A stretch of DNA of 6,378 nt from CAYOHR01 sp964512145 (GCA_964512145.1 CAZEIM010000072.1:1-6378), one strand, 5' to 3'; shown: positions 1-5,155, counted from the stretch's first letter. The notes: generated by a model from the letters alone, not told the origin. Made by a program: numbers and translations.

Positions 1-340
1 GTTGTGCTTGATCAAGATTCTTGTTTAATAAACTAATCTGTAAATCTTTTTCTTTTAATTGATCAGAAAGGAACTTAATTTGCTTATTTTTTGCTGATAT
101 CTCTTTATTTAAAAATTTAATTTGTTGTTCAGTTTGTTCAGATAATTGTCCAGTTTGTTCAGTTGAACTGTTCAGTAACTGAACAGTTGGGTGGACACTT
201 GAAAGTAGATCTAATTGCTTATCAGAGTATACTCCTGTTAAATTTATATCACTCAAATTAGCCCTTCTATAAAGGGTTGTTCGTGATATTTTTAAGTGTT
301 CGGCAAGTTCCGATATACTGTTAAATTTGTGTTCAGTCAT
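1..340 (-). CDS. DUF536 plasmid protein, N-terminal HTH, residues 1-113 (continues at 6323)
   Basis: The ATG is at 340-338. An in-frame TGA lies two codons upstream, so no longer start is possible, and no strong Shine-Dalgarno precedes it. The frame runs off the window start but continues in frame at 6323-6211 when the circle is closed, giving 150 residues. Residues 6-28 (SISELAEHLKISRTTLYRRA) look like a helix-turn-helix; residues 54-72 are a Q/T/E-rich linker; residues 73-127 form a coiled coil. IKFLSDQLKEKDLQISLL near residue 88 and the following QAQQLQL resemble the DUF536 domain. Such proteins usually sit beside Rep_3-type initiators on lactic acid bacterial plasmids and are thought to help replication or copy control, in the cytoplasm on DNA. 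Here no partner Rep is visible. The 5' third of the gene and its upstream region are full of TGTTCAG boxes that could be its own target. Confidence 0.85.
   Translation of the reverse strand, partial: MTEHKFNSISELAEHLKISRTTLYRRANLSDINLTGVYSDKQLDLLSSVHPTVQLLNSSTEQTGQLSEQTEQQIKFLNKEISAKNKQIKFLSDQLKEKDLQISLLNKNLDQAQ
126..188. repeat. Intragenic TGTTCAG box cluster with a perfect 10-bp inverted repeat
   Basis: TGTTCAG occurs at 126, 135, 156 and 169, with a TGTCCAG variant at 147 and a reversed copy at 179-185. Starts are 9-13 bp apart, near one helical turn. The last two form a perfect inverted repeat, AACTGTTCAG (166-175) and CTGAACAGTT (179-188), around TAA. On the coding strand these boxes encode the SEQT/TEQ-type residues of the DUF536 linker, so coding constraint is a partial alternative explanation. 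Together with the cluster at 330-379 they resemble iterons or an operator array. Confidence 0.6.
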
Positions 341-379
341 TGTTCACCATCTGTTCAGAAAACTGTTCAATCTGTCCAG
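330..379. repeat. Upstream TGTTCAG box array over the DUF536 start codon
   Basis: Boxes TGTTCAG (330), TGTTCAC (341), TGTTCAG (352), TGTTCAA (364) and TGTCCAG (373) follow at steps of 11, 11, 12 and 9 bp. A reversed copy lies at 398-404 and a further forward copy at 451-457. The array covers the start codon and leader of the DUF536 gene, outside most coding constraint. The helical phasing suggests a multimeric DNA-binding protein, with the DUF536 HTH protein as the obvious candidate. Function as a replication iteron or an autoregulatory operator is inferred. Confidence 0.6.
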
Positions 380-383
380 TTAA

Positions 384-396
384 GTGTAAACCATTT
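384..396. repeat. GTGTAAACCATTT repeat, copy 1
   Basis: The 13-mer GTGTAAACCATTT is repeated exactly at 631-643. Its core TGTAAACC also occurs reversed (GGTTTACA) at 442-449. One copy sits by the putative DUF536 promoter and the other just after the putative ncRNA promoter, which suggests a shared operator. Confidence 0.45.
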
Positions 397-422
397 TGTG
401 AACAGTTGAAAGTTTTAATCAA
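393..422 (-). promoter_or_regulatory. Candidate promoter of the DUF536 gene
   Basis: On the minus strand TTGATT (422-417) and CAAAAT (398-393) are separated by 18 bp. A TGTTCAC box (404-398) lies inside the spacer, and the -10 touches the GTGTAAACCATTT repeat at 384-396. Both hexamers match consensus at only 4 to 5 of 6 positions, so this is a moderate call. Confidence 0.3.
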
Positions 423-497
423 TGTAATAAATGATTAATAGGGTTTACAATGTTCAGTTATTCAGGATATAATAAACCCAACATTTAAATACAAATT

Positions 498-527
498 AAA
501 AAGCCCTCAACCTCGCCAAAGGTTAGG
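498..527 (-). terminator. Rho-independent terminator reading on the minus strand
   Basis: CCT(505-507), AACCT(509-513) and AGGTT(520-524), AGG(525-527) pair around a 6-nt loop with one bulged base at 508. On the minus strand the stem is followed by GC and TTTTT. No minus-strand gene is known upstream, so it may insulate the DUF536 promoter from antisense transcription of the RNA region. Confidence 0.45.
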
Positions 528-564
528 ACTTGTGACCTTACGATATTATCAGTATCAGGTTTTT

Positions 565-593
565 GCCAACACAGATTCACACTCTGAGTTGGC
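565..593. other. Strong hairpin in the non-coding region
   Basis: GCCAAC (565-570) pairs with GTTGGC (588-593) and CAGA (572-575) with TCTG (583-586), separated by a single A-A mismatch and closed by a 7-nt loop. No T-run follows on either strand that would make it a good terminator. It lies beside the candidate -35 at 589-594 and could be a protein-binding or origin structure. Confidence 0.4.
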
Positions 594-616
594 TTTAGAT
601 TAACTACTATTATACA
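589..616 (+). promoter_or_regulatory. Candidate promoter for the structured RNA
   Basis: TTGGCT (589-594) and TATACA (611-616) are 16 bp apart, placing a start near 623. Each hexamer matches consensus at 4 of 6 positions. The perfect inverted repeat at 631-647 lies just downstream, where a repressor would act. Confidence 0.35.
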
Positions 617-630
617 AACTTATAGACGTA

Positions 631-647
631 GTGTAAACCATTTACAC
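631..647. promoter_or_regulatory. Palindromic operator-like site, GTGTAAA-CCA-TTTACAC
   Basis: GTGTAAA (631-637) and TTTACAC (641-647) form a perfect 7-bp inverted repeat around CCA. The first 13 bases repeat exactly at 384-396. The position just after the putative start of the structured RNA fits a repressor site. The regulator is unknown. Confidence 0.45.
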
Positions 648-667
648 AAATAACTATGACGAAATAT

Positions 668-711
668 AAAAGCGTATCCACAAGTCCATTTAGACAGAGG
701 ATGCGCTTTTT
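668..711 (+). terminator. Terminator-like hairpin or first stem of the structured RNA
   Basis: AAAAGCGTATCC (668-679) pairs with GGATGCGCTTTT (699-710) with one T-G wobble, a 19-nt loop and T5 at 707-711. It has the form of an intrinsic terminator, but the large loop and following hairpins also fit a structural stem or an attenuator near the 5' end of the RNA. Confidence 0.4.
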
Positions 712-1079
712 ACGTCTGTTCAATCGTTGTCGGACGTTATCCTAACAACTAATACGGAACAGGCGTGTATCCGTCAAGAGGGCTGAAAGGTCGTCTAAAC
801 CACGTCCAAAGCAATAATAGCGATATTGTGGGGAATGAACAATTCGATTATGGGTAGGCTCGCCCGCAAGTGATTGGCAAAGAAGTGGCATATAGAATTA
901 GCACACTATATGGTTTAAATTGCATATAAAGCAATTTAAGCGGTGTCTGACGTGTTCTAACCTTATTGATTTATAAAAAGTAAGGCTTTCTATTGGGCAG
1001 ACGATAGAAGAAAAAATAGAGCGATATACGTGGTTGATACAAGCGATATGATTCTGAATTATACCTTGAACAATTTTAA

Positions 1080-1107
1080 AAAGTCCTAAAACATTAGGGC
1101 TTTCTCT
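1080..1107 (+). terminator. Terminator at the 3' end of the structured RNA
   Basis: AAAGTCCTAA (1080-1089) and TTAGGGCTTT (1094-1103) make a 10-bp stem with one T-G wobble and the loop AACA, followed by a short pyrimidine run CTCT. It separates the RNA region from the methyltransferase gene. Confidence 0.5.
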
Positions 1108-1149
1108 GCTCAAATTAAACTGATTGCCCTTGTTGGGTGCGCTTTTTCT

Positions 1150-1177
1150 TTTTTAATGTTACAATTTTTAATGTTAC
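1150..1177 (+). promoter_or_regulatory. Extended -10 promoter of the restriction-modification gene within a 13-bp direct repeat
   Basis: TGT followed by TACAAT (1157-1165) is a TGn-extended -10 with a 5/6 hexamer. No good -35 is visible. TTTTTAATGTTAC occurs at 1150-1162 and again at 1165-1177, a 15-bp period that covers the -10 and the expected start. Such a duplication could bind a regulator, including the methyltransferase itself, as several m5C methyltransferases repress their own promoters. That role is inferred. Confidence 0.4.
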
Positions 1178-1192
1178 TTACGGAGAAATATT

Positions 1193-3316
1193 ATGACTAT
1201 GACATTTGTTGACTTGTTTGCTGGTATTGGTGGTTTTAGATTAGGAATGGAAAAAGCTGGTTTTTCTTGTGTTTTTTCTGCTGAAATCGATCCGCATGCA
1301 TGTGAAATGTATAAGGAGAATTATAATGTAAATCCTAAATGTGATATTACGGCTCTTGATGCTAGTTCTCTTCCTGATTTTGATGTGCTATGTGCAGGTT
1401 TTCCTTGTCAGGCGTTTTCTATATCTGGTAAGCAGAAAGGCTTTTATGATGAAACAAGAGGGACCTTGTTTTTTGATATTTGTCGTATTTTGGATGAGAA
1501 AAAACCTAGTGCTTTTATTTTGGAAAATGTAAAAAACCTTACTACTCATGATAAAGGAAGAACTTTTGCTGTCATGACTAATGCTCTTTCTAAATTAGGA
1601 TATAGTGTTCAGTATAAGGTTTTAAATGCTCGTAATTTTGGAGTCCCTCAAAATCGTGAACGTATTGTTTTGGTTGGTAATAGGCAAGGAAAAACATTTA
1701 ACTTTGGGAACTTAGTAGAGCATCCTGTTACTAGTATGCGTCCATTTCTAGATAAAAAAGACATAAGTACTTTTGAATACTTAGATAAATCGGAGTATAC
1801 GATACTTGATAGTAAATATGTTAAGCGTCAAGCAAATTCTGGTTTGATATTTATTGGGTATCGTAATAAAAAAACAAGATCTGTTGGGACACGACCAAAT
1901 ACTGAATACTTATCAAGGGTTCATAAACAACCTAACAGAATATATTCTATTGATGGTGTTCATCCAACTTTACCTTCACAAGAATCTTCAGGAAGATTTT
2001 ATGTGTATGATGGTGCAATGGTGCGTAAATTGACTTTAAATGAATGTTTTAGATTTATGGGATTCCCAGAAGAATTTCGTAAGGTTGGGACTAAAAGCCA
2101 GTTGTATAATCGTATAGGTAATAGTATCTGTGTTAATATGGTTGAATCCGTTGCTGTTGAGTTACGTGATATGTTAGAAAGTAAGGAAGTAAATATGCAA
2201 AATAATCCTGATTTAAATCTGGAGTCATTGTATCATCAAGCTGAAGTGCTTGATGATACAGAGACGTTTAACTTTAATAATATACAATTAGCCAATATTG
2301 CAACTATTGTGGCAAAGGAATCAACTAACAAGGGTGTTTATACAGCATTGGTCACAAGCTTATTGTATAAAATTATGAATCCTAAACAGGATGTTCGTTA
2401 TCATAAGGTAGATATGGATGGTGGTTATAGCGGACGAAGTTTTGATACCAAATTTGTTACACCTTTTTTAAAAAAGAAAAAATTTTTGGGAGCTATGAAA
2501 GAATCAGGATGGTTGACTAGAAGTATTGAGCAAGACCATCCGTTTACGTTAAATTTTCCAGGCAAAATAACGCCTGTTATTACAAAAAATGCTTTTTTGA
2601 ATATCTTAAATGATGTGGAAACAAAAAATATTTCTGCAGAAAATTATCTAGTACTTATATTTAGTAGAAGTATTAAATATAAGTTAGCTAATACTGTAAT
2701 AATTAATAATCCAATTACTAGGGAAACAAGTTTAAATATTGAGCAAATAGTAGATTTATTGTCAAAACATTTTAGTTATAAGTATAGTACCCGAAGCAGT
2801 TCAATATTACCTGTTATTGCTTTTTATTCAATCTATGAATGTTTAATGGAAGAAATGTCTCGATATAGTGATAAAATTTTAGATCCTTTATCTTCTCATT
2901 ATTCTAGCGATCGTAGTTCAGGAAATGCTGGGGATATTGTTGTTCGAGACGTCGATGGTAATCTTTATGAAGTTATTGAAGTTAAATATGGAATTGAAAT
3001 TACTAATATTATAATATCTGATGCTGTAAAAAAAATAATGCCTAACAGGAATTTGCAAAGATATTATATCCTTAGTACTGTAGACCCTTCAACTACTGAT
3101 AGACAAAATTTTACAAAGTATTCTAATAATTTAAAAAATAGTCATGGCTGTGAGTTAATTATTAATGGATTAATCAAGACATTAAACTATTACCTTAGAT
3201 TAATAAATAGTACGGATAGATTTATGGATAATTACGTTAAAAATTTAAGCAAGCATCCAGAAATACAAAATGAACAAAAAATTGTATTCAATAAATTAAT
3301 TGATGATATATTATAG
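1193..3316 (+). CDS. Fused DNA cytosine-5 methyltransferase and restriction endonuclease
   Basis: Residues 1-330 are a full m5C methyltransferase: motif I FAGIGGFRLG (9-18), AdoMet-binding acidic E31, motif IV GFPCQ with the catalytic Cys72, motif VI ENV (111-113), motif VIII QNRERI (153-158), a target-recognition region at about 160-275, motif IX around 278-295, and motif X GNSICVNMV (309-317). Residues 340-707 are extra and do not belong to the methyltransferase fold. They contain GDIVV (D581) followed by EVIEVK (E596, K598), the D...ExK signature of PD-(D/E)XK nucleases. I infer one polypeptide that both protects and cuts a specific DNA site, acting as a barrier and as a plasmid-addiction system. 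The recognition sequence cannot be read from the protein. The start ATG has CGGAG 7 nt upstream; a second ATG two codons later is possible. Length is about double that of a lone methyltransferase. No separate endonuclease or C protein is present. Confidence 0.85.
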   Translation: MTMTFVDLFAGIGGFRLGMEKAGFSCVFSAEIDPHACEMYKENYNVNPKCDITALDASSLPDFDVLCAGFPCQAFSISGKQKGFYDETRGTLFFDICRILDEKKPSAFILENVKNLTTHDKGRTFAVMTNALSKLGYSVQYKVLNARNFGVPQNRERIVLVGNRQGKTFNFGNLVEHPVTSMRPFLDKKDISTFEYLDKSEYTILDSKYVKRQANSGLIFIGYRNKKTRSVGTRPNTEYLSRVHKQPNRIYSIDGVHPTLPSQESSGRFYVYDGAMVRKLTLNECFRFMGFPEEFRKVGTKSQLYNRIGNSICVNMVESVAVELRDMLESKEVNMQNNPDLNLESLYHQAEVLDDTETFNFNNIQLANIATIVAKESTNKGVYTALVTSLLYKIMNPKQDVRYHKVDMDGGYSGRSFDTKFVTPFLKKKKFLGAMKESGWLTRSIEQDHPFTLNFPGKITPVITKNAFLNILNDVETKNISAENYLVLIFSRSIKYKLANTVIINNPITRETSLNIEQIVDLLSKHFSYKYSTRSSSILPVIAFYSIYECLMEEMSRYSDKILDPLSSHYSSDRSSGNAGDIVVRDVDGNLYEVIEVKYGIEITNIIISDAVKKIMPNRNLQRYYILSTVDPSTTDRQNFTKYSNNLKNSHGCELIINGLIKTLNYYLRLINSTDRFMDNYVKNLSKHPEIQNEQKIVFNKLIDDIL

Positions 3317-3362
3317 ATTGAATTAAATGTGTGAGATTAACATGATTATATTATACTAAGCT

Positions 3363-3396
3363 AAAAAGCCTTCAAAATTTATTTTGAGGGCTTTTT
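3363..3396 (+). terminator. Terminator of the restriction-modification gene
   Basis: AAAAAGCCTTCAAAA (3363-3377) and TTTTGAGGGCTTTTT (3382-3396) form a 15-bp stem with one T-G wobble and the loop TTTA, ending in T5. It lies 46 nt after the stop codon and is nearly symmetrical, so it may stop both strands. Confidence 0.85.
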
Positions 3397-3495
3397 AAAA
3401 ATTTATAGGGTAATATCTATCTTTTTTTAAGAATCATCATGGGTAACACAAATAACGTTATATCTAGTTAACGATTCTAGGTGAAAAAAACTTAA

Positions 3496-3588
3496 AGAAA
3501 TACAAAAAAAGAAAATTCAGAACAAAGCTCAGAACAAATTATTGACAAAATACAGAAAGAAATTCAGAATGGAAATGTACAGAAATAA
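3496..3588 (+). pseudogene. Possible remnant of a short coding region (3' end)
   Basis: An open stretch of 30 codons ends in TAA at 3586-3588, directly before the AGGAG of the next gene. It reads like real protein (charged, amphipathic: SEQSSEQIIDKIQKEIQNG) but has no ATG, GTG or TTG start, and in-frame stops sit at 3493 and further upstream. It may be the tail of a gene lost by deletion, or chance in a CAGAA-rich leader. Confidence 0.2.
3542..3570 (+). promoter_or_regulatory. Candidate promoter of the 160-residue gene
   Basis: A perfect TTGACA (3542-3547) is followed after 17 bp by CAGAAT (3565-3570), which matches the -10 consensus at 4 of 6 positions. It lies downstream of the terminator at 3363-3396, so the next gene would be expressed independently of the restriction-modification gene. 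Confidence 0.45.
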
Positions 3589-3604
3589 AAAGGAGAAATT
3601 TGAT

Positions 3605-4087
3605 ATGAAAAAAGATGAGGTGCTCAATAAATTAATTGCCATGAATACTTCGGAAACTGAACTGATTAAGGCATCAATTAAAAATGGAGGCGGACTTCTA
3701 AAAGTTAATTCTAATCAGGAATTTTCAAAAATTATGTTGCGACGTAGCAAAAATTATCTGTATGAAAAAACTATTTCATCTGAAAATCGTGTTTTATTTG
3801 ACGTTTTATCATGGTTTAGATTTTCAGATGAAACCTTAAATGAATTTTCCTATATTTTCTTTGTTATTTTTGATGACCATGAAGATCAAATTTATCCATT
3901 AATTTTTAAAGTTTCTGATATTCAAAAATTACTCGAAAAAGAAGGCGTCTCAGGAGAAAGCATCAACCTCTATATTCAAAAAAAACGTAACAAAGATGAA
4001 TTTGTTTTAACACGATTAGGAACGGAACTAAAAAATGAACTTGATGTTACGAGTCACTATTTAAATTGGGATATTTTAAAATACTAA
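3605..4087 (+). CDS. Unrecognised 160-residue plasmid protein
   Basis: I do not recognise this family. The start at 3605 is chosen because AGGAG (3591-3595) stands 9 nt before the ATG. The frame is open back to a TTG at 3542, but that lies inside the candidate promoter and has no ribosome site. The protein (MKKDEVLNKLIAMNTSETEL...) is soluble and charged. Its middle part has an aromatic, strand-like stretch (LNEFSYIFFVIFDDHE) followed by KVSDIQKLLEKEG and a Lys/Glu-rich end (QKKRNKDEFVLTRLG). It has no signal peptide, membrane segment or nuclease motif that I can see. It has its own promoter and terminator between the restriction-modification gene and a convergent small gene. A replication, immunity or restriction-accessory role is possible, and nothing in the sequence favours one. 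Confidence 0.75.
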   Translation: MKKDEVLNKLIAMNTSETELIKASIKNGGGLLKVNSNQEFSKIMLRRSKNYLYEKTISSENRVLFDVLSWFRFSDETLNEFSYIFFVIFDDHEDQIYPLIFKVSDIQKLLEKEGVSGESINLYIQKKRNKDEFVLTRLGTELKNELDVTSHYLNWDILKY

Positions 4088-4138
4088 AGTATTTAATTAT
4101 TTAATTCCTTGGTAGACATAATGCATGTTAAGCAAAGT

Positions 4139-4181
4139 AAAAAGCGCTATACCTACTCGCTGTTGGTATAGCGCTTTTTTT
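4139..4181. terminator. Strong bidirectional terminator between convergent genes
   Basis: GCGCTATACC (4144-4153) pairs perfectly with GGTATAGCGC (4165-4174), extended by A5 and T5, giving a 15-bp stem with an 11-nt loop and T7 on plus. On minus it ends in TTTTT. It serves the 160-residue gene on plus and the small membrane gene on minus. From 4182 to 4276 I see nothing else. Confidence 0.85.
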
Positions 4182-4276
4182 ATTATCATCAACTTTGTGA
4201 ATTTCGCTTTTTGGAATTGGTCTAGCGCTCAAAACCTTGTTTTAATCACTTTTGTGCTTTGTGAAATTGTTATGTG

Positions 4277-4450
4277 TTAAGAGTTGTTTTTGTCTTTTTT
4301 TGATCTTCGATATTGTATCCAAGAAAATAGAATAGCTGTACAACCAATTCCAGATAATAGTTTATGGAATGCTGGTTGAGAACTACTTAGTAATACATTC
4401 AGGTTGATGATAAATAGTACGACGAAAAAAATAAGTTCTTTAGCTTTCAA
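4277..4450 (-). CDS. Small predicted membrane protein, 57 residues
   Basis: The open frame extends to 4645, but its first half crosses the strong terminator at 4556-4589. I place the start at the TTG 4450-4448, which has AGAGGG (4465-4460) 9 nt upstream. An ATG at 4504 (75 residues) has no ribosome site. The 57-residue product has a hydrophobic helix at about residues 5-22 (ELIFFVVLFIINLNVLL), a short polar turn (SSSQPAFHK), a second hydrophobic stretch at about 31-45 (LLSGIGCTAILFSWI) and a basic tail (YRRSKKDKNNS). It is probably an inner-membrane hairpin with cytoplasmic ends. The function is unknown; a bacteriocin-immunity or stress peptide is possible. The gene has its own region between two terminators. 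Confidence 0.45.
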   Translation of the reverse strand: MKAKELIFFVVLFIINLNVLLSSSQPAFHKLLSGIGCTAILFSWIQYRRSKKDKNNS

Positions 4451-4555
4451 AATTAATAACCCTCTATCTATAATGATATTAGCGTACCACATTTTAGCAG
4501 TCATGCATGATTGAAATAGAGAGCAGGTTTTGATAGTAGAGGTTGTTTTAAAAAT

Positions 4556-4589
4556 AAAAAGACCGCTTTGGGAGGAAGCGGTCTTTTTT
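4556..4589. terminator. Perfect bidirectional terminator
   Basis: AAAAAGACCGCTT (4556-4568) and AAGCGGTCTTTTT (4576-4588) form a perfect 13-bp stem with a 7-nt loop and T-runs on both strands. On minus it is the likely end of the two-gene operon at 5002-4712. Confidence 0.85.
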
Positions 4590-4675
4590 GAGAGAGAATA
4601 TTTTGTGATGAAAAAAATGTATTTGGGAGAGAAGAGAATAGTCATGTAATTGACTATGTATTGAGTATAAAATAG

Positions 4676-4690
4676 CTAGATTAAATCTAG
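4676..4690. repeat. Palindrome CTAGATT-A-AATCTAG
   Basis: A perfect 7-bp inverted repeat around one A lies 22 bp beyond the end of the 29-residue gene. A second one, ATAGTCA (4638-4644) and TGACTAT (4651-4657), follows on the minus-strand path. They may be 3'-end hairpins of the operon mRNA or binding sites. Confidence 0.35.
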
Positions 4691-4711
4691 GCTAAATAAT
4701 CGATGTAGTTA

Positions 4712-4801
4712 TTATTTATTTTTTTGTTCATCAGAATACCATAGATAGTTTGAAAGTGTATCGGTTATTAAACTGATTAAATCGGCTATGATTGACAACA
4801 T
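4712..4801 (-). CDS. 29-residue peptide, second gene of a micro-operon
   Basis: The ATG at 4801-4799 is preceded by AGAAAGGA 5-6 nt upstream, a good ribosome site, and the gene begins 15 nt after the stop of the 61-residue gene, so the two are almost certainly co-transcribed. The product starts MLSIIADLISLITDTLSNYL and ends in a polar tail (WYSDEQKNK). The first 20 residues can form an amphipathic helix with Ile/Leu on one face and Asp/Ser/Thr on the other, like a membrane-active or protein-binding peptide. I do not recognise the family. A toxin, a phenol-soluble-modulin-like peptide, or a small regulator or partner of the 61-residue protein are all possible. It is too short for most gene finders. 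Confidence 0.6.
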   Translation of the reverse strand: MLSIIADLISLITDTLSNYLWYSDEQKNK

Positions 4802-4816
4802 AAATTTCCTTTCTGT

Positions 4817-5002
4817 TCAAATCACAAATTCTTTGTTTTTAAGTAATTCTTTTTGTTTCTTACCAATGGCATAGGTGTAAATTTCCATTAAGACTTTTTT
4901 CTTGTCGGGATCTTTTTCGTTTAAAGCATTATCCATTAATACTTGTAAGTTAGTTTTTTCAGTTTCCAAAAACAACTTTTCAAAAATATTTTTATCAGCC
5001 AT
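4817..5002 (-). CDS. 61-residue soluble protein, first gene of a micro-operon
   Basis: The ATG (5002-5000) has a perfect AAGGAG (5016-5011) 8 nt upstream and a promoter with TATAAT at 5049-5044, so it should be well expressed. The product (MADKNIFEKLFLETEKTNLQ...) is all-helical in appearance, with two charged helices: about 5-28, and about 34-56 (KKKVLMEIYTYAIGKKQKEL). It has no membrane segment or catalytic motif. The family is not recognised. It is followed at 15 nt by a 29-residue amphipathic peptide, an arrangement shared by antitoxin-toxin and immunity-peptide pairs, but no direct evidence decides this. If the oriT sites upstream work as inferred, this operon lies at the leading end of the transferred strand. 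Confidence 0.75.
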   Translation of the reverse strand: MADKNIFEKLFLETEKTNLQVLMDNALNEKDPDKKKVLMEIYTYAIGKKQKELLKNKEFVI

Positions 5003-5043
5003 AATTTAAGCTCCTTGTTGTCTTTAAAGTGATATCTAGTCTA

Positions 5044-5073
5044 ATTATACTAATAAGCAAAATAATCCGTCAG
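5044..5073 (-). promoter_or_regulatory. Promoter of the 61/29-residue operon
   Basis: On minus, CTGACG (5073-5068) and a perfect TATAAT (5049-5044) are 18 bp apart, giving a start near 5037 and a leader of about 35 nt. It lies only about 25 bp from the first oriT-like unit, so nicking and expression of this operon could influence each other. Confidence 0.55.
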
Positions 5074-5097
5074 CAAAACGAATAAAATGAGTTTAAT

Positions 5098-5153
5098 GCG
5101 CACTTACACATAGAAAATTCTATGGTAGTCCGTATGACCTATTTTTTAGGTCA
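5098..5153 (-). other. oriT-like unit 1 (MOBQ-type nick region)
   Basis: On minus, the 12-mer GTGTAAGTGCGC (5109-5098) follows directly after the inverted repeat CATAGAA/TTCTATG (5109-5124). The core TAAGTGCG^C matches the RSF1010/pIP501-class nick sequence as I know it, with the inverted repeat in the expected place; the inferred nick lies between 5099 and 5098. A second inverted repeat TGACCTA/TAGGTCA (5135-5153) lies distal. No relaxase gene is present, so it would act in trans. Confidence 0.65.
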
Positions 5154-5155
5154 AG

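Larger units (their letters stand above)
623..1105 (+). ncRNA. Candidate large structured non-coding RNA, about 480 nt
   Basis: No credible protein is encoded here, yet the segment is a run of hairpins. Stems seen: 668-679 with 699-710 (12 bp); 712-718 with 731-737; 754-758 with 770-774; the GCAATA/TATTGT pair near 811-827; 889-895 with 906-912 (perfect 7 bp); 913-923 with 931-941 (11 bp); 961-965 with 981-985; 987-993 with 1004-1010; and a terminator stem 1080-1089 with 1094-1103. In six of these the only non-Watson-Crick pair is G-T on the plus strand, which would be A-C on the minus strand, so the RNA should be read on plus. A loop sequence CAGAC (998-1002) complements GTCTG (945-949), a possible kissing contact. 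Size, setting and complexity recall the ROOL/GOLLD class of giant RNAs of Lactobacillales plasmids and prophages. I cannot confirm membership by sequence. A replication primer or copy-control RNA is the main alternative. Confidence 0.55.

Noticed and set aside
623..1105. RNase P RNA, tmRNA, tRNA or group II intron as the identity of the structured RNA
   Set aside because: None of the conserved cores of these RNAs as I know them can be found, and no intron-encoded protein is present.
898..1113. 71-codon minus-strand open frame
   Set aside because: It runs antisense through the hairpins and terminator of the RNA region, starts with TTG without a ribosome site, and its protein looks random.
1341..1532. 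63-codon plus-strand open frame
   Set aside because: It is a shifted-frame shadow of the methyltransferase motif I-VI region, which is certain in its own frame.
3542..3604. 21-codon N-terminal extension of the 160-residue protein from a TTG
   Set aside because: It begins inside a perfect -35 hexamer and lacks a ribosome site, whereas the ATG at 3605 has AGGAG at good spacing.
4121..4171. Short plus-strand frame of 16 codons starting at an ATG near 4121
   Set aside because: It consists of the terminator stem at 4139-4181 and has no ribosome site.
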